A stretch of 64,000 nucleotides of DNA from Tethya wilhelma. Taxonomy: Eukaryota; Porifera; Demospongiae; Tethyida; Tethyidae. A model generated the notes under the pieces. It was not told where the DNA came from. It was given only the letters and a program-made list of their open reading frames with translations, and did not search any database. Below, one piece after another: positions 41,817 to 51,832 of this stretch; positions within the stretch are counted from its first letter, which is position 1; every line of letters begins with the position of its first letter. Where the stretch lies: NCBI GenBank assembly GCA_964030475.1, contig CAXIPT010000002.1, forward strand, positions 20,824,022 through 20,888,021, in the 5' to 3' direction. The position numbers and the translations under genes were made by a program.

Positions 41817-43209
41817 ATGAGTTCTCTGATTCCTCCTACTTCTTCTCTTGTCAAGTATGACAATCCAGCGCTCGTCAGTAAGAACACTGACAGGAAATCA
41901 AAGGTTGCTTTGACATTCTAGTCATCAATAGATGCTTGTATGAATGACTGATCGATGTGTTGTTCGATTGTTAGGTCCGCACTCCCAAAGCTGGCCAGCA
42001 GCCTAGTGTTGCTGCGATGGGTAGCGGAGGACCCATCCCTAGCCCTCCCAAAGGAAAGCTCCCGCCAGTAGAAGCCCAGAAGAACCAGCAGACTGAAGAA
42101 ATCCTCAATTCCATTCTTCCACCTCGGGAATGGACGGAGAATGGGCAGCTGTGGATTCAGTGTGTTTCCAGTACTCCTGCCACTCGTCTCGACGTGATTA
42201 ACCTCCAGGAGCAGTTGGACATGAGATTGCAGCAGAGGCAGGCCAGGGAGACTGGCATCTGCCCAGTACGGAGGGAGCTCTACTCACAATGCTTTGGTTG
42301 GTCCATAGGTTGTTGTTAATACCTTACTTGAGATATTAAAACAATTGTTCATTTGTGTTCAGATGAACTGATCCGACAGGTGACCATTGAGTGTGCAGAG
42401 AGAGGTCTGCTGTTGCTCAGGTAGCTTGCTCTACTCTCTGTGAACCATTGTGCTGTACTTGTCAAGTTGTTGATGGTTTCAACTGACTCTAGAGTTCGCG
42501 ATGAGATAAGAATGACCATAGCCGCCTACCAGACACTGTATGAGAGCAGTGTGGCGTTTGGAATGAGGAAGAGCCTGATGTCAGAGCAAGGCAAGGCTGA
42601 CTTGGAGCAGGCCAATGAAACCATGGAGCAAGACAAGCACGCACTAGAGCAACAGGTATGTACTGTCGTAAGGGTGGCGATTACACATGGATGGTGTTGC
42701 TATGGTAACATGTTGTGTAGGTAATGGAGTTGAAGAACAAGTGTGATGCCATTGAGAAGAGAGAGACAGAGAAGAGGCAACTGGAGGAGAAGAAACACCA
42801 GGAGGAAATACAAGCACTGCGGAAAACAAACCAACAGCTCAAGGTACCACCACTCTAGGAGTTAGTCTGGCCGGCCAGACTCTTCGCATGTGTGGGCTTG
42901 GAAGAGTTTGGTACACATCCTACCCAAGAATTGTTCCAGATTACCAAAATCTGGTAATTTTTAGATTTGATTAGTGACGACAAAATATAATATTATGTAC
43001 AATGCATGCTCCAATGTCACTGTTGAAACTAACAGGTCTAGGGGGTTATCACTGGGTAGGAGATGTACCAGACTCTTCCATTTATTACAAACAGTCCGGC
43101 AAGCCAGACTATCTAGGAGTGCACTCATTTCAGTCAGTGTTATATGTATTGTGTGCGTGTGTGTGTGCAGGCTCAGTTGGAAGGAATAATTACCCCCCAG
43201 AAGAAGTAG
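41817..43209 (+). CDS. DNALI1: Axonemal dynein light intermediate chain (p28)
   Basis: Subunit of inner-arm dyneins in motile cilia. Six exons (41817-41903, 41975-42296, 42363-42420, 42493-42655, 42721-42843, 43171-43209) join to 263 residues, close to the human 258. The start is MSSLIPPTSSLVKYDNPALV. Conserved blocks follow: EEILNSILPPREWTENGQLW, RLDVINLQEQLDMRLQQRQA, ETGICPVRRELYSQCFDELI, RQVTIECAERGLLLLRVRDE and RMTIAAYQTLYESSVAFGMR. A long coiled coil (ALEQQVMELKNKCDAIEKRE) precedes the tail GIITPQKK. The last intron holds a 249-bp MITE. Confidence 0.96.
42863..43111. mobile_element. MITE with 9-bp target-site duplication
   Basis: The 249-bp element in the last DNALI1 intron has inverted ends TAGTCTGGCCGG and CCGGCAAGCCAGACTA (imperfect). 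It is flanked by perfect 9-bp repeats TCTAGGAGT (42854-42862, 43112-43120). A very short palindrome with the same terminal word (TAGTCTGGCTGGCCAGACTA) lies at 39867-39886. The 9-bp duplication suggests a Mutator-like source. Confidence 0.85.
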
Positions 43210-43332
43210 CTTCAAGAACACTCGGCCAGTGGTGAAATTAAACTCATGTTTTAAGAGTAGTACAATACACATGCCCATGTATTAGTGTATGTATGTATGC
43301 AGTTTGCTATTCAGTCAATGTATATATAAATG

Positions 43333-45394
43333 TCAGTTTGCATCTCTGTTTGGTGGTGGTCTTCTAGGGGGTGGCATTAGCTGTTCATCGGAGGCGCTAC
43401 TGTTGTGAGCTCTCTTCTGCCCTGCTAGCTGTCCTGGGGGAGGTCTCCATCTGTGTCTCTCCACCACCTCCAGCAGCCACTCTTTGGTCACTGGCTGGTT
43501 GATGCTCTGACACACACCTGAAGAGAGGCAGCATTACCAGTCATGACCCCACGAGGTCATAGGTCACTCACTCCTGGCAGTCACCACTCCATTGGGGTGA
43601 CTCTTGTCCTCTCTCACTCTCATGAAATTCCAGCCAGACTTCTTGTCCCAGTAGCACTCAATGATGCGTCCATTGTACTGCTTGACATCTCTATTCCTCT
43701 ATGGACAGTAAGATCAACAGTAATTCTCTGACTCACACGTCAGCTGGTGACTGGCTCTACCTGGAGGTTGATGGTTGCAAATGGATCCCTGTAGCCGTTA
43801 ACATACAACTGACCAATCTTTTCAGGCAGTGTACTACACAGAGAGAGAGAGAGATAGAGAGAGGTGAGGTACATGCCCCAAGGGATGGAGCATGCAGTGG
43901 ACTTACCCAGCCTGCTGTTTCTCTACAATTTGCAACCTGAAGTCCACTGTGTTCATGTCCGCTGGCTTCCACTTGAGGACACTGTTGCTCCTTCCCGGGG
44001 TGTAGGGCTGCGTGCACACACTCAGTGAACACAATACTGAGCACTGCAGCAGATCCACATACCTCTAATGCAGGAGAGAATATCAGTCCGTCGGTTTCAT
44101 GGGTGAGTTTCTTCATAAACTGTTCCAGTACCTATATTAGTGTGTGTGTGCGTGTGCGTGTGTGTGTGTGTGTGTGCCAGTGAAGGGAAGGAGGCAGGGA
44201 GAGCTTACCATTCTAGTGTCCCCTACATCCCAGAAGAGCTTGGTCCGCACACCAAATGGTTCCAGCTGCTTGTCCACTATGCCTTGCTTGGCCTGTGTGC
44301 CCAATAGTAGCAGTAATAATTATAATTAGAGGAGTTGCACTTGACTTACCCCTTGCTCCCTGGGAGCTATCAGCTCACGATCCACACACTGCAGCCTGGT
44401 CATGTGATCACACTGGGCTATGTATGTGCTCCTCTAGAGGAACCAACCAAACACTACCATCAGCCCAAGAACACCAAGACACAAGACATACATACATACC
44501 TCCAACTGCATGATGTCATAGATGAGGTAGCGGGGTCGCAGTCCTCCCTCGGGGGTCTTGTCCAACACCATCTCCTGAGGAGAGAGAGATTGGGTGAAAA
44601 ATGAAAAGTGGAAATAATAAAAAAGGGAGGACTTGTCAACTGATCCTATCCGAGCCTCCGAAGGGCAAAAAAAGAAAGTTTTCTTTGCCAACACATTTTA
44701 TTGGATAAAATTGATCATACAGAATAAATTATAAATCTAAATGTTCTTATAGTTCAAATAGCTCCAGTATGCCTGGTCATCAGGGAAGTACCCAAACCAA
44801 TCATCGCATTACCACCAGTTTTGGTCCCTTTGAACTTCCGACTAATGGTAACCTATGGACATGGGCGGGACCACTCCCCTAGGTAGGAGTCCGGGTAGTC
44901 CAGTGATGAAGCATCATTCTTCTGCGTCTCCAAGTATGAAAAGCTAGCCACGTGACTTAATTTATCTACTTTGTATGGTACCTGTTACATTGTTGTAGGC
45001 ATCCTAGGCAGTTTCTCCAAAAAAAAAAAGAGAGAGGAGAAACATCTTGCCCGCTGTTACTTTCAGAAGGTAGCAAGTAGATTCTGCTTGCAACTGCTTC
45101 AAGAATAAAAATGGTTGGCATTACTTAGGCTCATGCTTATATTCCAGCATAGGAATGAGACTTGTTCTATTGTGGTCTAGACACAGGCTAAAACCTATTG
45201 AATAGTTAACCTTTAAGTCCTTCCCTCTGGGTTAGCCACCTAAGCATTCCCAGACCACTGAATGGCATTGCATGTAGATTTGGCTATGATAAGTTTAATC
45301 ACAAGCTAGTACCTATGTTACATGTGGTGGCCACACACACACACACACACANAAGCTTGTCTGCTTCCAAAATAAATCCATTAGTATTGTGTAT

Positions 45395-45467
<73 letters not shown>

Positions 45468-46833
45468 TGTCTACCTTGTGCCATCAGCCTTCCAGCTAAC
45501 TCTGTACGGGTATTTATTGAGTAAACCGATGTTTTGTACGTCCATTGACACAGGCTGTGATCCTCCAAACCCAGTCCTGTTACAGTGAATCAACATAATA
45601 CACTGTCATCAGCTGTTGCCCTAACTCACTTCTCCCATCTGAGGATGGCCTGGCACTGCTGCTGGACCTCCTCCCTCTTTGGAGAGACCACACTACCAAC
45701 TCCACTAACACCATCCATGAATTTTGCCCTCTAATCGACAAAAATATAAATTAAGAATCAGTGTTGGTGAAGGAATTGGTGCTACCTCATTTTGAACTGT
45801 TCCTGGTCTCCTAGGGCCACCGCCTGCTGGCCGTCCCTGGTCACTGTCGTCAGGAGAGGGCAGCTCATCCTCGTTGCACCAGGGAGGCCTCTCTGGTATC
45901 ACGATGTCCACCATACTCCCACCATTGTACCTCTGGGCCAGCTCCTTCAGATAGTGGGGCTTGTAGATGCCAGGCGGACGGGCCTACCAACACATACACA
46001 GTCTATTACTCTCAGTAGTCTCACTGAGAGAAAGAACTTACATCAGCAAAAGTTGCAACTGCTGCTTCCAAACTGAAAGAGAGGAATCCATTGAGTCATG
46101 ACACCTATCGATCACTGCAGTACCTCGCTGCAGCTTTAGAACTTACCTCCAGTCCTCGATCTCCACCAGGTAGGCAATGATTAGGAAGCCTGTTCTGTTG
46201 TAACCATGGGTGCAGTGGACACCTGCAGAGATGACATTTCAAGACAGAATCACACTCGGAGCTAGCTCCCCCCCCCCCTAACCGATTATCTCTCCAGTAT
46301 GCTGTTCAAAGTAGCTCTTAGTGAATTGGTTGAAGTTGTTGACCTGCTCTTGTGTGGGAGCCTCTGCAAACCTGAAACAGGCAATCCACAGATAGAGATA
46401 CAACTCTGCACACTAACACAGTGTCCCTAAAATCACTGATACCTGATACCCTGAGCATGCAGTACACTACTACAGTACCACAAACTAACTATCTTCGACA
46501 CAGACCTACCCTTCACATTTGAGCTTGTAGTGCCCTATGTTCATGGAGTAGAGGTCCCTCTTGTCATAAAAGCGGTCTGTCTTAGTGAGATCAACCACCA
46601 GACCCAACTTCAGCTGGAGAGCTTCAACATAGCTGACTAGCATGGCCAAATCAAACCTGTTACTCTCCGGCACCTCATCGTACCTCGAGGAAAGAGGCGT
46701 CTTGAATGGAAGAAACTTCCCTGAGCGAGAGAGAGAACACAGCTGCCTTCATGCTACAGCCCCGGGTCCCTGCCTTACCTCCTACCACCTTCCCTTTCCT
46801 CGGACAGTTCAACCATCTTGGAGGCACAGACAT
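43333..46833 (-). CDS. RNGTT: mRNA capping enzyme (RNA triphosphatase-guanylyltransferase)
   Basis: Nuclear bifunctional enzyme that caps pre-mRNA. The ATG at 46833 begins [18 protein letters not shown]. The triphosphatase domain carries [15 protein letters not shown], the phosphatase loop [13 protein letters not shown] and [14 protein letters not shown]. After an acidic linker comes the guanylyltransferase: [13 protein letters not shown] holds the lysine that is guanylylated. [63 protein letters not shown] and VREDKSHPN follow. The tail ([16 protein letters not shown]) ends at 43333. About 45 conserved residues between KADGTR and EMVLDK are missing, where a single N (45352) sits in a CA repeat. 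It starts 102 bp from SMNDC1. Confidence 0.94.
45396..45464. repeat. (CA)n microsatellite near single-N join at 45352
   Basis: About 70 bp of CA, with a second CA run at 45333-45351 ending in the N. Both lie in the RNGTT intron that follows KADGTR. Confidence 0.95.
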
Positions 46834-46935
46834 CGTGTTGACTCCGCCCACTATTATTTCTCTAAATATACGATTCACTAGGAACAAGAAATATTAAAAA
46901 ATTGTTCACAATATACTCGCAATAATAATTATTTC
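46834..46935. promoter_or_regulatory. Shared promoter, RNGTT / SMNDC1
   Basis: 102 bp between the two divergent starts. It contains GACTCCGCCCAC (GC box) near 46842 and is otherwise AT-rich. Confidence 0.5.
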
Positions 46936-47568
46936 ATGGCTACTGGAGTAAGCAGTAACACTCGCCAACTAAAGGAGAACCTGGCCAACTATGAGGCCCA
47001 ACTTCACCAGGTACGTAACATGAATTCATTGAAGTATTTTCAGAACACTCTGTCGTTTTCTACAGGTGGAAGCAGCTCTTACAAACGACCCAGACAATGA
47101 AGAACTGCTCAAGCTCAAAGCTGACCTCACCGTGAGTCTGTTACTAGTGAAATTGTCAACTTTTACAAGTGTGTACCCTTTCAGGAAGTGAAGCAGTTAA
47201 CAGTTGATCTGATAGGCCTAGCTCCTGAGCCTAAGAGGAAAGGTCCTAGCTGGAAGGCTGGGGACCACTGCCAGGCCCTGTGGGCTGACAACGGGAGGTA
47301 TGCTATTCATTTGTGGCCCAGTCTCTGTCCGTCTCCTATATTGAATGAGCTAATTGACTAGCAGTAATCCTGACCAGGTACTATAACGCTGTGATAGACA
47401 TGGTGTCTGAAGATGGTGAGAATTGCACCGTTACGTTTGACGGATACGGAACGTCTGTTGTCACCAAGTTGAGTGACCTTCGACCCCAAGGTTTAGATGA
47501 AGAGGATTTGATTCCTGAGTCAAAGAAGAAGAAGCCCAACCCAGCAAGAAGAGCTAATGCCAAGTGAG

Positions 47569-47605
<37 letters not shown>

Positions 47606-48098
47606 CAACATGTAACGGAGGTGCTTCTGGTGCAGGGAGAAAAGAGCTGAGGTGAGAGAATACAAGAAAAAGAAGGCTTTAAAGAAGAAAGAAAGAATGC
47701 AGGTCAGTTGTTAAACATGATTTGGTAGCCATGGCAACAGTAGTACTATGGTTTTAGGAGGTGGAGGCATTTCGAGAGAAAGAGAAGAACAGATGGCAGA
47801 TGTTTTCTCAAAAGGTACGTCGCAGCTATTTCTAGTTGTTGCTATGGTGACTGATCCTCACTACAGTCGTCCAAGAGTAAGTCTGGGCCTTTGAATGGAC
47901 GGCAGAAGAAGAGTATATTTGCAGTACCTGATTCATTGGATGGAAGGGTGAGAGAGGGGATGAATATACAAGACCCTCCAATTATTTTCCTTGTGGTTGT
48001 TTCATATGCAGGTTGGGGTTGGAACATGCAACATTGGAGGGAAAGGAATGACGGACTTTGTAAACCCTTCAAAGACGTATTCTGCCAAGCAAAGCTAG
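46936..48098 (+). CDS. SMNDC1: Survival motor neuron domain-containing 1 (SPF30)
   Basis: Spliceosome assembly factor with a Tudor domain that binds dimethylarginine on Sm proteins. The start is MATGVSSNTRQLKENLANYE, a predicted coiled coil (VEAALTNDPDNEELLKLKAD). The Tudor domain follows (WKAGDHCQALWADNGRYYNA, VIDMVSEDGENCTVTFDGYG, TSVVTKLSDLRP). A Lys-rich helix (REYKKKKALKKKERMQ) and FREKEKNRWQMF precede the conserved C-terminus KKSIFAVPDSLDGRVGVGTC, then MTDFVNPSKTY, ending at TAG 48096-48098. A (CT)n run at 47573-47602 is the pyrimidine tract of one intron. Length (about 240 residues) matches the family. Confidence 0.95.
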
Positions 48099-48235
48099 CA
48101 CTGTTACACCACCCTCTGACACACACAGAATAGTTGTTACATTATTGAATTTTGATCAGTCAATACAAAAGATAAATAATAATAATTATTATTATAGTGC
48201 AATTGAAGAAGCACTGAAGACCTGTACACTGCTGT

Positions 48236-49314
48236 TCACACCTGAGTGGTTTCTCCTTGGAATGCTCTCAGCCATCTACACATGAAGGCAAGAATATAGC
48301 ATAATGAAATGTCGGGCACTAAATTGCAGGAGTACATGCTAATTTACCTCTCTCTTTCACTCTCGCTGTCAGCATAGAAATGGTAGTGCCTCATTCTGGC
48401 AGTGGGAGCGACAGCACTGAAGTAGTATTTGCCTGATTTCCCGTTCCTTCCTCTCTCTGTGATGTAGCCCTTAAGGTTCATGACCCCACAGGCTGTGGTG
48501 TGGGTCATGCTGGGGTAGTAGAACACCTGCTCTCCCTGCAGCACGCAGTAGCGTCTCTTCCAGGTCTTGATGGTGCCTCCTCTCTTGTGCAGGAAGCCAC
48601 TGCAGTCCGGGCTCTTGATGGACAGGGCACTCATCCCAACATTATGAGCAGGTGCTGAGAACTCTCCAGCCTGTAACACGACAGATATTCCACTAATGAA
48701 TACAGCCCCTTCATTATTAGGAACATTATAGTACCTTCCTCTCTAAACTGGCAGCCTCAGTCAGCACCTGGGCCCACCTATGTTAGGAGCACCAACACCA
48801 TTACATCATCATCATCACACGTACACACACTGTGCCACACACCTGTCCATTGTCTCCTGGTTCTCAGCCGACAGGTAGTAGCTCCTCTCACCTCCCTTCA
48901 CAAGTTGGATGGCATGGGGTTTCTTGATATCGTGGCTGGCTTTAGATACAGTGTAGTTCCTAAGTACAATTGCTCCTCGTGGTACTGTATCCTGAGAGCA
49001 GACACCATACTGTAACACAGGCGTGATGGCTACTGCCATTGACTCACCCCTGGGTGGTTGTAGTAGTAGGCAATGCAATCGTCCTTAAGAACAAACCACC
49101 GTCTCCTCCAGTTCTTTGGGATGAGCCCAGAACCACCTCTCTTCACCAACCACCCACTGTAGACAGACTCACCTCCTATATATAATTATATATTATTATT
49201 ATTTTCATTATTGCTTTACAGCATAATATATGAATATGAGACAGGTGATAAATTGTGAGATAAGAAGTGACTCTTTGGTTAGAGAATATATATATATATA
49301 TATATATATTATGT

Positions 49315-49360
<46 letters not shown>

Positions 49361-49950
49361 ATTATTAACCCAACAGTTGAGTAGCTAACCTTCAACTCTT
49401 GATGTTGGCTGCACTGTCTTCACTAGTAGTTTCACAATCTCTCCCTCACTCTCAGCTATCAGCCGACCAGCCTCTTGGTGGGACATACTCCTAACACAGA
49501 CCTCATTCACCTCCAGCACCTGGTCTCCAACGTGGACCCCCCTGGACACACACCCACCTACAGCAACACTTTTGATGTCAATACAATACCAGAGATGGTA
49601 GTACAGTGCTCACAGAGGCTAGCAATGGTGGGTGGCGATCGACCTGTCAGCTCTAAGCCAAAGCCAAAGGACTCTCTCTTCAGCTGCACACTACCACTCT
49701 TGGGCTTGGTGAATCTGTTTGACCTTCTGATAGAGTTCATCCTCCCGATGGCATCCCATCTTGCCTCTCCCTCGTCCAACGACTCTGAACCATCGTCTTT
49801 ACACAAAGACACCTCCTTATCCTAGCAAGAGAAGGAACACAGCCAGCCTATGACTGCTGGCAATGTTTACACTCTAAACACACTCACTGAGGATCTGGAG
49901 AGCTCAGGGACATCCATCAGTAGATCAGGAAGACACACTGACTCAGCCAT
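48236..49950 (-). CDS. PDZ plus tandem PH domain protein (PDZPH1-like)
   Basis: Likely membrane-associated adaptor. The ATG at 49950 begins MAESVCLPDLLMDVPELSRS. A basic region (RRSNRFTKPKSG) leads into a PDZ domain: VQLKRESFGFGLELTG, GVHVGDQVLEVNEVCVRSMS and EAGRLIAESEGEIVKLLV. PH1 follows (YSGWLVKRGGSGLIPKNWRR, RWFVLKDDCIAYYYNHPGD) and ends YLSAENQETMDRWAQVLTEA. PH2 reads CSGFLHKRGGTIKTWKRRYC, VLQGEQVFYYPSMT and HYHFYADSESERERWLRAFQ, ending GETTQV at TGA 48236. The C-terminal TTQV could itself bind a PDZ domain. The PDZ-PH-PH order recalls PDZPH1; this identity is tentative. It is convergent with SMNDC1. Confidence 0.75.
49289..49358. repeat. (TA)n then (GA)n compound microsatellite
   Basis: About 22 bp of TA followed closely by about 39 bp of GA in an intron of the PDZ-PH gene. 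Confidence 0.95.
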
Positions 49951-50412
49951 TACACTGCATAGTCTGTACGTTTGAAACAGTTTGGTATCTTCATAGCTAA
50001 AGTAGACACAGTGTTTTGTGTGCATAATTTGCTTAGAGCAACAGAGCCAGTTGGGAACACAAACAATGTGTAGAGTTTTCTAAACAAGGATCGATTACGT
50101 GGAACACACAACAGTGACAAACAAGTACAGCCAATAGCAACACAAGTGAACTTTGGCACTCACCTATAACTATGCTGCGAGCTGCCTACAAGACAAATTG
50201 GACATGCACTTTCAGTTTCCGTGCATAATTCCAAATAGAGCGCACCGTCCCTTTCTAATTAAAGCACATCAGTATTGCATCAACAACCATCTGAACCATG
50301 AGCTCAAGTGGCGGAGAGTGTCCAGTACACAAGAAAGAAGTAAGATAATGTTTTCAATGGGACATCAGGCAACTCATGTGTGCGTGTATACTAGTCTACA
50401 GATTCCCCACTG
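49951..50412. promoter_or_regulatory. Divergent intergenic region, PDZ-PH gene / HCCS
   Basis: 462 bp between the start codons. No strong known element was recognised; it is AT-rich with scattered CAATT and TTTCC words. Confidence 0.4.
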
Positions 50413-50706
50413 ATGGCCAGTGAGTGCCCAGCCAACAGCAGTGATGCACTGGATCCTACCAACATGGTATGTCTCATCACAGCTAGCCTGTGTGTGTGTG
50501 AGTGGGTGTAATGGTGTGACTATTGCAGATGCCTCGTCTAAGTCAGGAGCCCATTCCTGATCAGCCATTCCCCTTGTCCACTGAACGTCAAGTGTCTAGT
50601 ATCCCTAAAGGGGATGGAGAGAAGTGGGTGTATCCTTCACAACAGATGTTCTTCAATGCAATGGTTAGAAAGGTGAGTTCTTATACTACCTCTTGCTCAT
50701 TGTTAC

Positions 50707-50741
<35 letters not shown>

Positions 50742-51268
50742 GAGCAGGGATGGAACTGGAAGGAGTTTGACATGGAGGCCAGTGATATGAAGCACATCAT
50801 TGAGATCCACAATCGCAACAATGAGGATGCCTGGCAGGAGATCCTCAAGTGGGAGGCCATGCATGCTAGGTGGGTTCCATTGCACCAGCCATGGAGGATG
50901 CCATTGACCCTCTCTCTCTGTTCACCTCAGGGAGTGCTCCTCTCCTAAACTGGTTAGCTTCAGAGGACGGGCTAAAGACTTCTCTCCTCGGGCCAGACTA
51001 CGTCACTGGATGGGGTGAGTGATTGGGAGTACCCCCTCTCATTTGAGTGTTAATTAGTGTTGATTGTAGGTATGAGCTGCCCTTTGACCGCCACGACTGG
51101 GTGGTGGACCGCTGTGGGAGGAGGGTCAGGTACATCATCGACTACTACGGCTGTGACCCACAGGAGAACAACTCCGCCCCGATCTTCCTGGACGTGAGAC
51201 CGGCGCTGGATTCACCAGGAGCTCTCTGGGACAGAGCCAAGGCAGCGTGGTGGAGATGGACCAGTTGA
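50413..51268 (+). CDS. HCCS: Holocytochrome c synthase (heme lyase)
   Basis: Inner-membrane enzyme of mitochondria that attaches heme to cytochrome c. Five exons (50413-50466, 50529-50672, 50748-50869, 50931-51014, 51070-51268) join to 200 residues. The N-terminus [18 protein letters not shown] contains one Cys-Pro heme regulatory motif. Conserved blocks follow: [80 protein letters not shown] (containing the heme-contacting His), [11 protein letters not shown] and [19 protein letters not shown]. It is convergent with TXNDC5, with only 83 bp between stop codons. The last three exons, from within exon 3, are repeated at 52244-52706. Confidence 0.96.
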
Positions 51269-51351
51269 CACTGAAACTTATTCCACACTATCAAAAATAT
51301 ATTATGCCTTACACACCATTCCATCATTGTCCTATATGTTATAAAGTGTGT

Positions 51352-51794
51352 TCATTTTGTATTGTCATTCAAGAACTGTGTGAGTGACTCTAAATCCCTC
51401 GCCCCGCGATACTCAGTCTTCTTGGTGCCCTCCTCAAAGAGGACCAGAGTGGGGTAGCTGTGGACCTGATGAGTGCCACACAGGTCTCTCTCAACAGTGC
51501 AGTCCACCTGCAAACAGGGGATGTGCAACCCATAGACTCATAGCAGGCAGCACTATGGTTAGTCCACATCATACATACCTTAGCAACAGTGATGGATGGG
51601 AGTGTGGCATGGATCAACTCAGCCAATTGCTCCCAGGTTGGTGCCAAGCGTTTGCAATGTCCACACCATGGAGCGTAGAATTTAACAAATGTTGTGCCTT
51701 GGCTAATTTTATCAGAGAATTTGTCACTTGTGAGTTCCAACACACCAGCTTCTTTCACCTGAAGGAAGTGGAAGTGGCATATGTTGTAAGTGGG

Positions 51795-51832
<38 letters not shown>

